A DNA stretch of 18,210 bases from SCRA01 sp035533275 (lineage in GTDB: Bacteria > Vulcanimicrobiota > Vulcanimicrobiia > Vulcanimicrobiales > SCRA01), in contig DATLUD010000042.1 in NCBI GenBank assembly GCA_035533275.1, positions 1-18,210 on the forward strand, given 5' to 3'. Shown here one piece after another: positions 10,121 through 16,431 of the stretch. The notes under the pieces are model-generated. The model saw only the letters and a list, made by a program, of their open reading frames with translations. It ran no database searches and was not told where the DNA came from. The position numbers and the translations under genes were made by a program. The stretch's first letter is position 1. The number at the start of each line of letters is the position of its first letter.

Positions 10121-10148
10121 CGCCGCTGGGGCGCTAGCGCTGGCGGCG
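10121..10148. terminator. Possible bidirectional terminator hairpin between convergent genes
   Basis: CGCCGC at 10121-10126 pairs with GCGGCG at 10143-10148. Inside the loop is a perfect palindrome, GCGCTAGCGC, at 10131-10140, which includes the TAG stop of the regulator. The position between the permease and regulator ends fits a terminator acting both ways. There is no T-tract on either strand, so an intrinsic terminator is not proven. Confidence 0.3.
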
Positions 10149-11162
10149 GTCCATGCGCCACCCGAGGATCTTGGCGATCATCTCGGCCCGGTTGCGCGAC
10201 TCGGTCTTTGCCAGCAGCCGCTTCACATGGTCGTGGGCCGTCGACTCGGCGATCGAGAGCCGCGCGGCGATCTCGGCGCTGCTCTCGCCCTTGAGGAGCA
10301 GGGCCAGGACCTCGAGCTCGCGGTCCGAGATGGAGAAGCGCTCCGCCGCCCACATCAGAGAGTTCCTCGGCTGGTACGGTTCCACCAACACGCCGATGCG
10401 CGGACCGCTCGCGCCGTCCATGGGTACCGCGCGCACGATCAGAAAGGGCAAGGGCATGGCGATCTGGACCGTCCGCCGCTCGGGGTGGGTGAACCAGCCC
10501 TCGGTCATCGTCCGAACGGTCTTGTCGAGGATCGGTGGGAGGCGCCCGTGCTCGACGCGCAGCAACGCGCCGAGCTGATTGGTCCGTTCGGTCGCCGAGG
10601 TGAAGGACGACTCGACGCGCATCTCGCGGTCGACGACGAAGAGGGTGGGGATCGTGCGTTCGAGCGCGTGCCGCTTTGGGTCCCCGCCGGCATCGAAGAG
10701 GCGCAGGCGGGCCAGCATCTCGGATCCCCCCAGGGTGGCGCTCCACAGCGCCTGGACGTCGCCCGAGGAGTACGGGCCCGCGATCTCGTTGCGCATGCAG
10801 ACGAGCATCGCGTACGTGGCCCGGCGGTCCGCGAAGAGCAGCGTCACCCCATAGCAGAACGGCTGGATCGGCGCCAAGGTCGCCGCCGTCCGGGGCCCGC
10901 TGCGCGCCTCTTGGCGCTGGCGGGTGCGCTCCTCCTCGAGGAGGCGGAGCGTGGCGTTGACGTCGGAGATATTTTCGGATAATAAAAATTCGCAGAGCGA
11001 GTCATTCTCGGCGTAACGCGCATAAGCCCAACGTGAGCAGGGTACGAGTTCGACGATCGTCTCGATGAGCGCTCGGCTGCGATCCGAGGCTGGGAGATCG
11101 GCGACGGTCCGGATCAGGACGTCGGCCGCGGCAGCGTTGATAGGATCGTTCAAAGGCGTCAA
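10134..11162 (-). CDS. LuxR-type HTH transcriptional regulator with GAF/PAS-like sensor region
   Basis: The C-terminal 67 residues (276-342) form a GerE/LuxR helix-turn-helix: FSISDRELEVLALLLKGESS, AEIAARLSIAESTAHDHVKR, LLAKTESRNRAEMIAKILGW. The first roughly 150 residues look GAF-like and residues about 170-270 PAS-like, so a cytoplasmic ligand-sensing regulator is likely. No receiver domain is present. The frame is closed upstream by a TAA just before TTG 11162, so TTG 11162 (GGGG about 7 nt upstream) or a start inside the gene must be used. An out-of-frame ATG at 11190 opens a 62-codon ORF across this start; I regard it as non-coding or at most an upstream ORF. Two consecutive TTA leucine codons at 10980-10985 stand out in this GC-rich sequence. 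It is divergent from the receiver genes, and its target is unknown. Confidence 0.85.
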   Translation of the reverse strand: MTPLNDPINAAAADVLIRTVADLPASDRSRALIETIVELVPCSRWAYARYAENDSLCEFLLSENISDVNATLRLLEEERTRQRQEARSGPRTAATLAPIQPFCYGVTLLFADRRATYAMLVCMRNEIAGPYSSGDVQALWSATLGGSEMLARLRLFDAGGDPKRHALERTIPTLFVVDREMRVESSFTSATERTNQLGALLRVEHGRLPPILDKTVRTMTEGWFTHPERRTVQIAMPLPFLIVRAVPMDGASGPRIGVLVEPYQPRNSLMWAAERFSISDRELEVLALLLKGESSAEIAARLSIAESTAHDHVKRLLAKTESRNRAEMIAKILGWRMDRRQR

Positions 11163-11221
11163 TGTTTACCCCGGTCTCATAATAGGTCATTTGCAAGTCT
11201 TTTGGGATAGATAGCCCCGAC

Positions 11222-11233
11222 GATGGTACCATC
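11222..11233. promoter_or_regulatory. Perfect 12-bp palindrome, candidate operator
   Basis: GATGGTACCATC is its own reverse complement. It lies 60 nt upstream of the LuxR-regulator start and about 43 nt upstream of the candidate -10 for the receiver genes. A dimeric regulator such as the LuxR protein or the NarL-type protein could bind here. No second copy was seen nearby, and such palindromes occur by chance. Confidence 0.3.
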
Positions 11234-11289
11234 TCTCCCCAAATTTAGGGATTTAAATCACACTTTCGGCCATGCTATAACCAGTCCAC

Positions 11290-11315
11290 AGTCTCCTGGT
11301 CCCCCTCCGGAGACT
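11290..11315 (+). promoter_or_regulatory. Stem-loop in the leader of the response-regulator gene
   Basis: AGTCTCC at 11290-11296 and GGAGACT at 11309-11315 form a perfect 7-bp stem around a 12-nt, C-rich loop. If transcription starts shortly after the candidate -10 at 11276-11281, this hairpin would be at the very 5' end of the mRNA. It could stabilise the transcript or be a DNA operator with two half sites. It is not a terminator, since no T-tract follows. Confidence 0.3.
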
Positions 11316-11418
11316 CTCCCCCACAAATACCTTCGACCCCCCTAAGAGGGACTGCGCTGGCGGTTCGTCCGCTGGTTGTTCCCTAAGATGCTCAATTCAG
11401 AGAGGTAGGCGGAAGAGA

Positions 11419-12060
11419 ATGGAAGTCATGACCGGCACGATTCGGGTGGTCGTGGTGGAGGGGCAGGCACTATTCGGGAAGGCGCTGTGTCAGGTTCTGG
11501 CGACCGATCGGAACATCGAGGTCGTCGGTGATGCTGAGAGCGTTGCGACGGCTCCACTGGCCGCCCTGCATCCCGATCTCATCATTCTGGACCTCGACGG
11601 ACATGCCGTCGAGCTCGGGGAGGCCATGCGGCAGGTGCGGGCCGCCGTGCCGAACGCCCGAGTCTGCGTCCTTTCGGCCCATTTGCAGCCCGAGGTCATG
11701 CAGCGTTGCCTGACGGCTGGGGCCGATGGCTACATCGTCAAGGACGTGACGCCCGCGGAGCTCATCCGTGCGGTGAAGACGCTAGCGGCCGGCTCGTCGT
11801 ACGTCGACCCGCGCATCGCCGGTCATGTGCTGCGCCGCCGGAGCATGAGCAACGGCCGCGGCGACCTCAACGAGCTTTCGCTCCGCGAGACGGAGGTCGT
11901 CCGCCTGATCGCCGAGGGGCTGTCCAACAAGGAGATCAGTGCCCGGCTGAAGCTCTCGGAGAAAACGGTCAAGAACCACATCAGCCGGATCTTCTCCAAG
12001 CTGAACATCACGGCACGCACCCAGGCGGCGGTACACGCCATCAAGACTGGGCTCGTATAG
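11419..12060 (+). CDS. NarL/FixJ-type response regulator with degenerate acidic pocket
   Basis: This 213-residue protein has a receiver domain (8-125) and a LuxR-type HTH (153-213: LSLRETEVVRLIAEGLSNKE, ISARLKLSEKTVKNHISRIF). The phospho-acceptor Asp58 (IILDLDG), the switch Ser86 and Lys108 (YIVKD) are kept. The usual Asp-Asp pair after beta-1 is replaced: the normal VVDDHPLF region reads VVEGQALF, so only Glu14 remains. Mg2+ binding and phosphorylation by a standard histidine kinase may be altered. The HTH looks fully functional. No histidine kinase is encoded nearby. It shares this pocket change with the receiver-only protein 97 nt downstream, with which it probably forms an operon. Confidence 0.92.
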   Translation: MEVMTGTIRVVVVEGQALFGKALCQVLATDRNIEVVGDAESVATAPLAALHPDLIILDLDGHAVELGEAMRQVRAAVPNARVCVLSAHLQPEVMQRCLTAGADGYIVKDVTPAELIRAVKTLAAGSSYVDPRIAGHVLRRRSMSNGRGDLNELSLRETEVVRLIAEGLSNKEISARLKLSEKTVKNHISRIFSKLNITARTQAAVHAIKTGLV

Positions 12061-12099
12061 AGCCGACGGACCCCTTCGTAGGTCCCAATGGCCACTACG

Positions 12100-12152
12100 C
12101 TCCCGTCCGGACAGGCGCTAGACTGAAGGTCAGCGCACGATTCGGACGGGAG
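12100..12152 (+). promoter_or_regulatory. Strong hairpin covering the Shine-Dalgarno sequence of the receiver-only gene
   Basis: CTCCCGTCCG (12100-12109) pairs perfectly with CGGACGGGAG (12143-12152), and a G-U and an A-U pair extend the stem to 12 bp. After a small internal loop, GCGCT (12115-12119) pairs with AGCGC (12132-12136). After one bulged A, GAC (12121-12123) pairs with GTC (12129-12131), closing a TGAAG loop. The right arm contains most of the GGGAGG ribosome binding site of the GTG start at 12158. When formed, the hairpin should block ribosome entry. It has no T-tract, so it is not an ordinary terminator. Confidence 0.6.
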
Positions 12153-12157
12153 GTGCC

Positions 12158-12568
12158 GTGGATCGCATACGATCTTACGTCGTCGAGGCACAGGGCATCT
12201 TTGCTCCGTTTCTCGTGGCAGTCTTGGCGGACGCCGGGCTCGACGTCGTACATGTCGGGAGTTCGATGGATCTCCAGTTGATGAGTCATCTGGCGCCAGA
12301 TCTCTTATTCGTGGACCTCGACTTCATCGATGCGGATCCTCTGGAGTCGATCCGGATGACTCGCTTCATGCTTCCCCACGCCGTCATCTGCGTCTACACC
12401 GGCGACAGCCGGCCGGCTTGGGCGTCGGCGTGCCACCTGGCCGGAGCGAACTGCGTCTTGACGAAGCAGGCTGACGGAGCCGAAATCGCTCAAGGCGTGC
12501 GCAGGGCGCTGATGGTAGGCGCCTACACCGACCACCGTTTCGAGAGTCCCGAGTCCCCGCTGCTCTGA
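12158..12568 (+). CDS. Stand-alone receiver-domain protein with degenerate acidic pocket
   Basis: This 136-residue protein consists of one CheY-like receiver domain and no output domain. Asp53 (LLFVDLDF) sits at the phospho-acceptor position, Thr81 (VYTGD) at the switch position and Lys103 (VLTKQAD) at the conserved lysine. As in the upstream regulator, the Asp pair is replaced: VVEAQGIF, leaving Glu10. The GTG start has a strong GGGAGG Shine-Dalgarno that lies inside a predicted hairpin. Possible roles are a phosphate sink, a partner that heterodimerises with the upstream regulator, or a phosphorylation-independent adaptor. A short, unordered tail (HRFESPESPLL) closes the protein. It converges on the secreted-protein gene with 18 nt between stops. 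Confidence 0.82.
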   Translation: MDRIRSYVVEAQGIFAPFLVAVLADAGLDVVHVGSSMDLQLMSHLAPDLLFVDLDFIDADPLESIRMTRFMLPHAVICVYTGDSRPAWASACHLAGANCVLTKQADGAEIAQGVRRALMVGAYTDHRFESPESPLL

Positions 12569-12586
12569 CGCCAAAGACCCTCGTCG

Positions 12587-13249
12587 CTAGAAGTCTCCCG
12601 CCGAGAGCCCCGGATCGAGCACGACGTCTATGAAGTGCTCGCTCTTCACGAGCGTCGTGCCGTCGAAGCGTTGCCGCACGACGGGCAGGTGCGTCTTGTC
12701 CGAGATGAAGAGCAGCTCGCGCGTCACGCCGCCCGTTTGCGAGGGCGCGCGGTCGTCCAGGAGGATTTCCTCCGTGGGCGAGCCGTCGATCGACGGGCCC
12801 GGCGCCTCGCTCTCGTGCGCCTCGTTGGCGCGGTAGTACCGGAGGATATAGGCGAACGAGGCGGTGTTCATGGTGTCACCGCGCAAGCTGGTGGCGCGTG
12901 GGTCGTGGAGGTTCACCGTGAGGTGGATGGCACTCAGAATGCCGCCCTGGTGGCCGCTGACCGTATCCCCGCCGTGCCACACGGCGCCCCCGCCTCGCCC
13001 GGGGCCCCGCTCGATCTCGATCTTCGCGAGGTCGGGCTTCATGAAGGCATAGGCATAGGTGCGGTCTTGCACCTGCTGCCCCTCGGTCTCGTGGGTGACG
13101 ATCTTGCAGGTGTAGTCGTCGACCTTCTGCCACGCCGCAGCGAAGGCGTCGAGCCCCGAGAACGATGCGGCCCGCGCCGGCGGAGCGCACGAGAGCGAGA
13201 GCATGGTTGCCAAGAGCGCAGCCGAGGCCGCTGGGCGCAAGGGTCTCAT
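12587..13249 (-). CDS. Secreted DUF1571/LolA-like protein
   Basis: This 220-residue protein has a signal peptide (MRPLRPAASAALLATMLSLS, then CAPPARA), probably cut after Ala27. Cys21 is not in a good lipobox. The mature part reads YTCKIVTHETEGQQVQDRTY, then FMKPDLAKIEIERGPGRGGG, AVWHGGDTVSGHQGG and a late FISDKTHLPVVRQRFDG. This pattern resembles the DUF1571 group, whose fold relates to LolA/LolB lipoprotein carriers; I make this match from memory. The THLPV segment is like those in outer-membrane lipoprotein-sorting proteins. ATG 13249 was chosen for its strong GAGGAGGT and the signal peptide directly after it; the frame is open further upstream. It follows the kinase by 23 nt on the same strand and is probably cotranscribed. 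Confidence 0.8.
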   Translation of the reverse strand: MRPLRPAASAALLATMLSLSCAPPARAASFSGLDAFAAAWQKVDDYTCKIVTHETEGQQVQDRTYAYAFMKPDLAKIEIERGPGRGGGAVWHGGDTVSGHQGGILSAIHLTVNLHDPRATSLRGDTMNTASFAYILRYYRANEAHESEAPGPSIDGSPTEEILLDDRAPSQTGGVTRELLFISDKTHLPVVRQRFDGTTLVKSEHFIDVVLDPGLSAGDF

Positions 13250-13272
13250 CGGACCTCCTCGTTCGGTCGGGA

Positions 13273-14598
13273 TCACATGAGGCGCGTGGAGATGCGCCGG
13301 AAAGCCTGCAGGATGCGCTCGGCGTCCGTGAGCTCGGAGCGCTGCTGCCGGGCGTGGAAGATCGGGATCGCGCGTTCCAGCAACTCTTCCGCTTTCTTGA
13401 TCTCCGGCTGCGTCGCGCGTCCTTCCGTGGCCTTTTGCAGCACCATCAGGCCGAACTTCAGCGCGGTCTTCGCCCATTCGGTCTCCTGGCCACCGAGCTG
13501 TTCGAGCGTGGCAAGCGCGCTGGTGTAGGAGGCCTCGGCCTCCTCGTAGCGCCGATTGCGCGCGGCCAGCATCCCGCCCATCACGTCCGCCAATGCTTGG
13601 TTGAGGGTGCGCGAGGAGCGCAGCGTGGCGTCGAGCAGCGAACGTACGTTGTGGGTGCTCTCTTCGGGACCCTTGACGGCGTTCGCGGCCGTCGCGGCCC
13701 GGGGCGCCGGCGGGGCCTGCGGGGCGCGGAACGGAGGGGCGGCCTCCACCGGCGCCGGACGCGCGGGAGCCTCGCCGCCGGTCAGGATCGCGCGCAGCTC
13801 GGCCGCGACGTCGGCGGCGCTCTGCGGCCGCTGGCTCGGATCCTTCGCCAGCATGCGCAGGATCAAGGCGTCGAGCGCCTCCGGGATCTCCGAGTTCACC
13901 GCGTGCGGCGGCGTGGCAGGCTGATTGATGTGGGCGAAGATCACCGCCACCAGATCGTCGTCGACGCTCTCGAAGGGCAGGCGGTGGCAGAAGAGCTCGT
14001 ACATCACCACGCCCAGCGAGTAGAGGTCGCCCGCCACGTCGCCGGCGCGTCCGAGAAAGCGCTCGGGAGGGAGATACGAGATCGTCCCGACGATCTCGCC
14101 CGCCTGCGCGGTCATCGAGACGTCGGTGGTGCGGCGCGCCAGCCCGAAGTCCATGACCTTGACGACGCCGGTTTCGAGGACCATCAAGTTGCTGGGCTTG
14201 ATGTCGCGGTGGATCACGCCTTGGGCGTGGGCATACTGCAGGGCCTCGCAGAGCTCGATGCAGAGCGAGATGGCGTGCTCGGTCGAGACGCCCTCGTCGC
14301 TGAGCGCGCGAAGGGTGCGCCCTTCCGCCAGCTCCATGATGATGTAGGAGACCCCCGTGGACTCGCCGGCGTCATACACGGAGACGATGTTGGGATGGTT
14401 GAGGCGCGCCATGGACTGCGCCTCGCGCAGGAACCGCTGGCGGATGTCGCCGCTGCGATCGGTGAGGACCTTGACCGCGACGGGGCGGTCGAGGGTGGTG
14501 TCGACGCCGCGATAGACATCGGCCATCCCGCCGCTCCCGATGAGGGAGTCGACGCGATAGCGTCCCGCGATGATCGAGCCGAGAGGCGATTCGGTCAA
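13273..14598 (-). CDS. PknB-like serine/threonine protein kinase with helical repeat C-terminus
   Basis: This 441-residue kinase has all Hanks motifs: glycine loop IGSGGMADVYRG (20-31), Lys43 in VAVKVL, Glu59 of helix C, catalytic loop HRDIKPSN (130-137, Asp132) and DFG (150-152). The substrate-binding segment is GTISYLPPE. A Pro/Ala linker (about 275-320) leads to a helical region with TPR-like heptads (NRRYEEAEASYTSALATLEQ). No transmembrane segment or PASTA domain is visible, so it should be cytoplasmic. I place the start at TTG 14598: AAGGAG lies 5 nt upstream, and the start overlaps the yraN stop by 4 nt (TTGA). This couples the kinase to the housekeeping operon. The downstream partner is a secreted protein. 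Substrates are unknown; the receiver proteins nearby are possible targets, but nothing shows this. Confidence 0.93.
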   Translation of the reverse strand: MTESPLGSIIAGRYRVDSLIGSGGMADVYRGVDTTLDRPVAVKVLTDRSGDIRQRFLREAQSMARLNHPNIVSVYDAGESTGVSYIIMELAEGRTLRALSDEGVSTEHAISLCIELCEALQYAHAQGVIHRDIKPSNLMVLETGVVKVMDFGLARRTTDVSMTAQAGEIVGTISYLPPERFLGRAGDVAGDLYSLGVVMYELFCHRLPFESVDDDLVAVIFAHINQPATPPHAVNSEIPEALDALILRMLAKDPSQRPQSAADVAAELRAILTGGEAPARPAPVEAAPPFRAPQAPPAPRAATAANAVKGPEESTHNVRSLLDATLRSSRTLNQALADVMGGMLAARNRRYEEAEASYTSALATLEQLGGQETEWAKTALKFGLMVLQKATEGRATQPEIKKAEELLERAIPIFHARQQRSELTDAERILQAFRRISTRLM

Positions 14599-14942
14599 AA
14601 CGCTCCTTCGAGATGACGCACGCTGAGCCGAGAACCGACTCGTTCGACCGTCACGACGTCGAATCGGGCATAGGCGTTCGGCGCCGCGGTCTGCAGCCAC
14701 TCCTCGGCCAGCTGCCTCAACCGGGCTCGTTTCCGGGCATCCACCGCTCCGAGCGGTCCCCCGAAACGGCGCGACGAGCGCGCTTTGACCTCGACGAAGA
14801 CGATCGTAGCCCCATCCTTGGCGATGATGTCGATCTCTCCCCCTCGACCGAGCCGGACGTTTCGCCCGACGATGCGGTAGCCTCGCGCCTCCAGATGCGC
14901 GGCGGCCAGACGCTCTCCCTCGGCCCCCAGCTCCGCGCTCAC
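14595..14942 (-). CDS. yraN: YraN/UPF0102 family nuclease-like protein
   Basis: This 115-residue protein of the UPF0102 family has a restriction-endonuclease-like PD-(D/E)XK core: GEIDII (Glu36, Asp38) and FVEVKARSS (Glu51, Lys53). The N-terminal GAEGERLAAAHLEARGYRI is also characteristic. Members are predicted to cut or process nucleic acids, perhaps Holliday junctions, and are almost always near rnhB. The start is GTG 14942 because it overlaps the rnhB stop by 4 nt (GTGA), and the family N-terminus begins directly there. Its own stop overlaps the kinase start. Confidence 0.93.
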   Translation of the reverse strand: MSAELGAEGERLAAAHLEARGYRIVGRNVRLGRGGEIDIIAKDGATIVFVEVKARSSRRFGGPLGAVDARKRARLRQLAEEWLQTAAPNAYARFDVVTVERVGSRLSVRHLEGAF

Positions 14943-15634
14943 GGTGCGCCGCCCGGATCGGGTGCGGCGTCTGGGAAGAGCGGGACGGCCCGGAGCAGAT
15001 GCTCGACGAAGCTGCGGCGGTGCTCCGGCGTGGGGCCGTGCTCCCTCAGCGCTTCGATGTGGCGCTGCGTGCCGTAGCCCTTGTGCTCGTCGAAGCCGTA
15101 CGCTGGGAAGCGCTCGTGGAGCTCTACCAGGAGACCGTCGCGGTGGACCTTGGCGATGATGGAGGCGGCGGCGATGGTGCTGGAGCGCGCGTCGCCGTGG
15201 ATGAGGGCCTGCTGCTCGCCGCCGAACGCGGGAATCCGCATCGCGTCCACGAGTAGGCAATCGGGAGAGATGGCAAGTCCTGCAAGCGCCCGCTCCATCG
15301 CCAGCACCGTCGCCCGGTAGATGTTGAGCTGGTCGATCTCCGCGGCCGAGGCGGAGCCGATGCTCCAAGCCGTGCACATCTCGCGGATGGTCACGGCCAG
15401 CCGCTCCCGCCGCTGGGGCGGCACGACCTTCGAGTCGTCGAGGCCCTCGAGCAGCAAGGGGCGCTCGCTGACGACGCAGGCGGCCACCACCGGCCCGGCG
15501 AGGGGCCCCCGCCCGACCTCGTCGACGCCGCCCACCAGGCGCAGGCCGCGCTCGAAGGCTTGGCGCTCGAAGTAGTTGAGGGCGGCCAGACGGCGCCGCT
15601 CGCGTCCCGGGTCGGCGGGGCGGCGCGGGGTCAC
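14939..15634 (-). CDS. rnhB: Ribonuclease HII
   Basis: This 231-residue enzyme cleaves the RNA strand of RNA/DNA hybrids and single ribonucleotides embedded in DNA. It has the RNase HII hallmark GVDEVGRGPLAGPVVAA (Asp38, Glu39), LDDSK at 65-69, Asp130 in CLLVDAM, and SIIAKVHRD ending in Asp166, giving the four acidic catalytic residues. GYGTQRHIEALREHGPTPEH is the typical C-terminal segment. The first roughly 30 residues are an Arg-rich extension. GTG 15634 was chosen because it overlaps the rbgA stop by 4 nt; the open frame further upstream is antisense-type noise inside rbgA. Confidence 0.95.
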   Translation of the reverse strand: MTPRRPADPGRERRRLAALNYFERQAFERGLRLVGGVDEVGRGPLAGPVVAACVVSERPLLLEGLDDSKVVPPQRRERLAVTIREMCTAWSIGSASAAEIDQLNIYRATVLAMERALAGLAISPDCLLVDAMRIPAFGGEQQALIHGDARSSTIAAASIIAKVHRDGLLVELHERFPAYGFDEHKGYGTQRHIEALREHGPTPEHRRSFVEHLLRAVPLFPDAAPDPGGAP

Positions 15635-16431
15635 GGCGCCTCGGCCTCGTCCGGCAGGTCCAGGGTGAACCGGCCCAGCTTCCCTTGATTGAAGTCGCGC
15701 AGGAAGATCGTCGCCGCGCGCTCGAGGTCCGGGAGGCCGCCGCGCCGGACGCAGCCGCGAGCGACCGCGAAGGCCGTGAGGTCCGTCGCGGCGAGGGCGT
15801 GCCCGGGATGCGCCGTCAGCCAGGCTCCGAACGACGCGATCACCGCCTCCAGGTCGAAGCGCTCCATCGGTACGGCTCCGCAGAGGGCGAGCTTCCACTG
15901 AGCCTCGGGGGTGTCGATCTTGGGAACCAGCACGCCGGGGGTGTCCATGAGCTCCAGGCGCGGGGAGACGCGGAACCAGCGCAGGTCGCGGGTGACGCCC
16001 GGCCGATCCTCCGTCTTGGCCGCCGCGCGGCGCAGCAGTCCGTTGATCACCGAAGACTTCCCCACGTTCGGGATGCCGAGCACCATCGCCCGGACGCTTG
16101 GGCGCCCGCCGCCGGCCGCGGAGAGCAGCCGTTGGAGTCGCTGGACGCTCCGCTGTTCCTTCCCGTGGACGGCCACGGTCCGCAAGCCCCCGCGCGTCAA
16201 GCGCGCGATCCAGCGCGCCGTGAGATCCGGCTCGGCCAAGTCCTCCTTGGCCAGCACCAGCAGGTGTTCCCGACGCCCGATCAGGGCGGCGAGGGCAGGA
16301 TTCGCGCTGGTCAGGGGCAGGCGGGCGTCCCGCACTTCCACCACCACGTCGACGCTCTCCAGACGCCGCGCGACGTCGCGCATGGCCGCGGCCATGTGCC
16401 CGGGGAACCACTGGATCGGCGGGAGACTCAC
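15631..16431 (-). CDS. rbgA: Ribosome biogenesis GTPase RbgA/YlqF
   Basis: This 266-residue circularly permuted GTPase assists late maturation of the 50S subunit. The N-terminal IQWFPGHMAAAMRDV is the family signature. The permuted order is G4, then G1 (GIPNVGKSS, 118-126, Lys124), the GVTRD switch (144-148) and G3 DTPG (162-165). The C-terminal domain ends with FLRDFNQGKLGRFTLDLP, typical of RbgA. One oddity: the G4 motif, normally NKxD, reads AKED at 60-63. The Asn that contacts guanine is Ala, which may lower base specificity. Its start overlaps the signal peptidase stop by 4 nt, and its stop overlaps rnhB. Confidence 0.95.
   Translation of the reverse strand: MSLPPIQWFPGHMAAAMRDVARRLESVDVVVEVRDARLPLTSANPALAALIGRREHLLVLAKEDLAEPDLTARWIARLTRGGLRTVAVHGKEQRSVQRLQRLLSAAGGGRPSVRAMVLGIPNVGKSSVINGLLRRAAAKTEDRPGVTRDLRWFRVSPRLELMDTPGVLVPKIDTPEAQWKLALCGAVPMERFDLEAVIASFGAWLTAHPGHALAATDLTAFAVARGCVRRGGLPDLERAATIFLRDFNQGKLGRFTLDLPDEAEAP

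Larger units (their letters stand above)
11163..11418 (+). promoter_or_regulatory. AT-rich divergent promoter region between the LuxR regulator and the receiver genes
   Basis: This 256-nt stretch contains no gene and is visibly richer in A and T than its surroundings, notably around 11241-11258 (AAATTTAGGGATTTAAAT). A candidate plus-strand promoter is TATAAC at 11276-11281, with a weak TTAAAT 17 nt upstream (11253-11258). On the minus strand TATTAT at 11178-11183 is a possible -10 for the regulator, without a good -35. GGAAGAG just before ATG 11419 serves as ribosome binding site for the receiver gene. Confidence 0.4.

Noticed and set aside
10131..10140. GCGCTAGCGC palindrome as a protein-binding site
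   Set aside because: It lies at the convergent gene ends and contains a stop codon; a terminator hairpin or chance explains it better than an operator.
11002..11190. Minus-strand ORF beginning MTYYETGVNIDAF at ATG 11190
   Set aside because: It is out of frame with the LuxR-type gene over most of its length and becomes Arg-rich; there is no good ribosome binding site. At most it is an upstream ORF.
11276..11281. TATAAC as a firm promoter for the receiver genes
   Set aside because: The -35 partner is poor, so I list it only as a candidate within the intergenic entry.
13165..14616. A 483-codon plus-strand frame opposite the kinase
   Set aside because: Antisense shadow of the kinase, which has all Hanks motifs on the minus strand.
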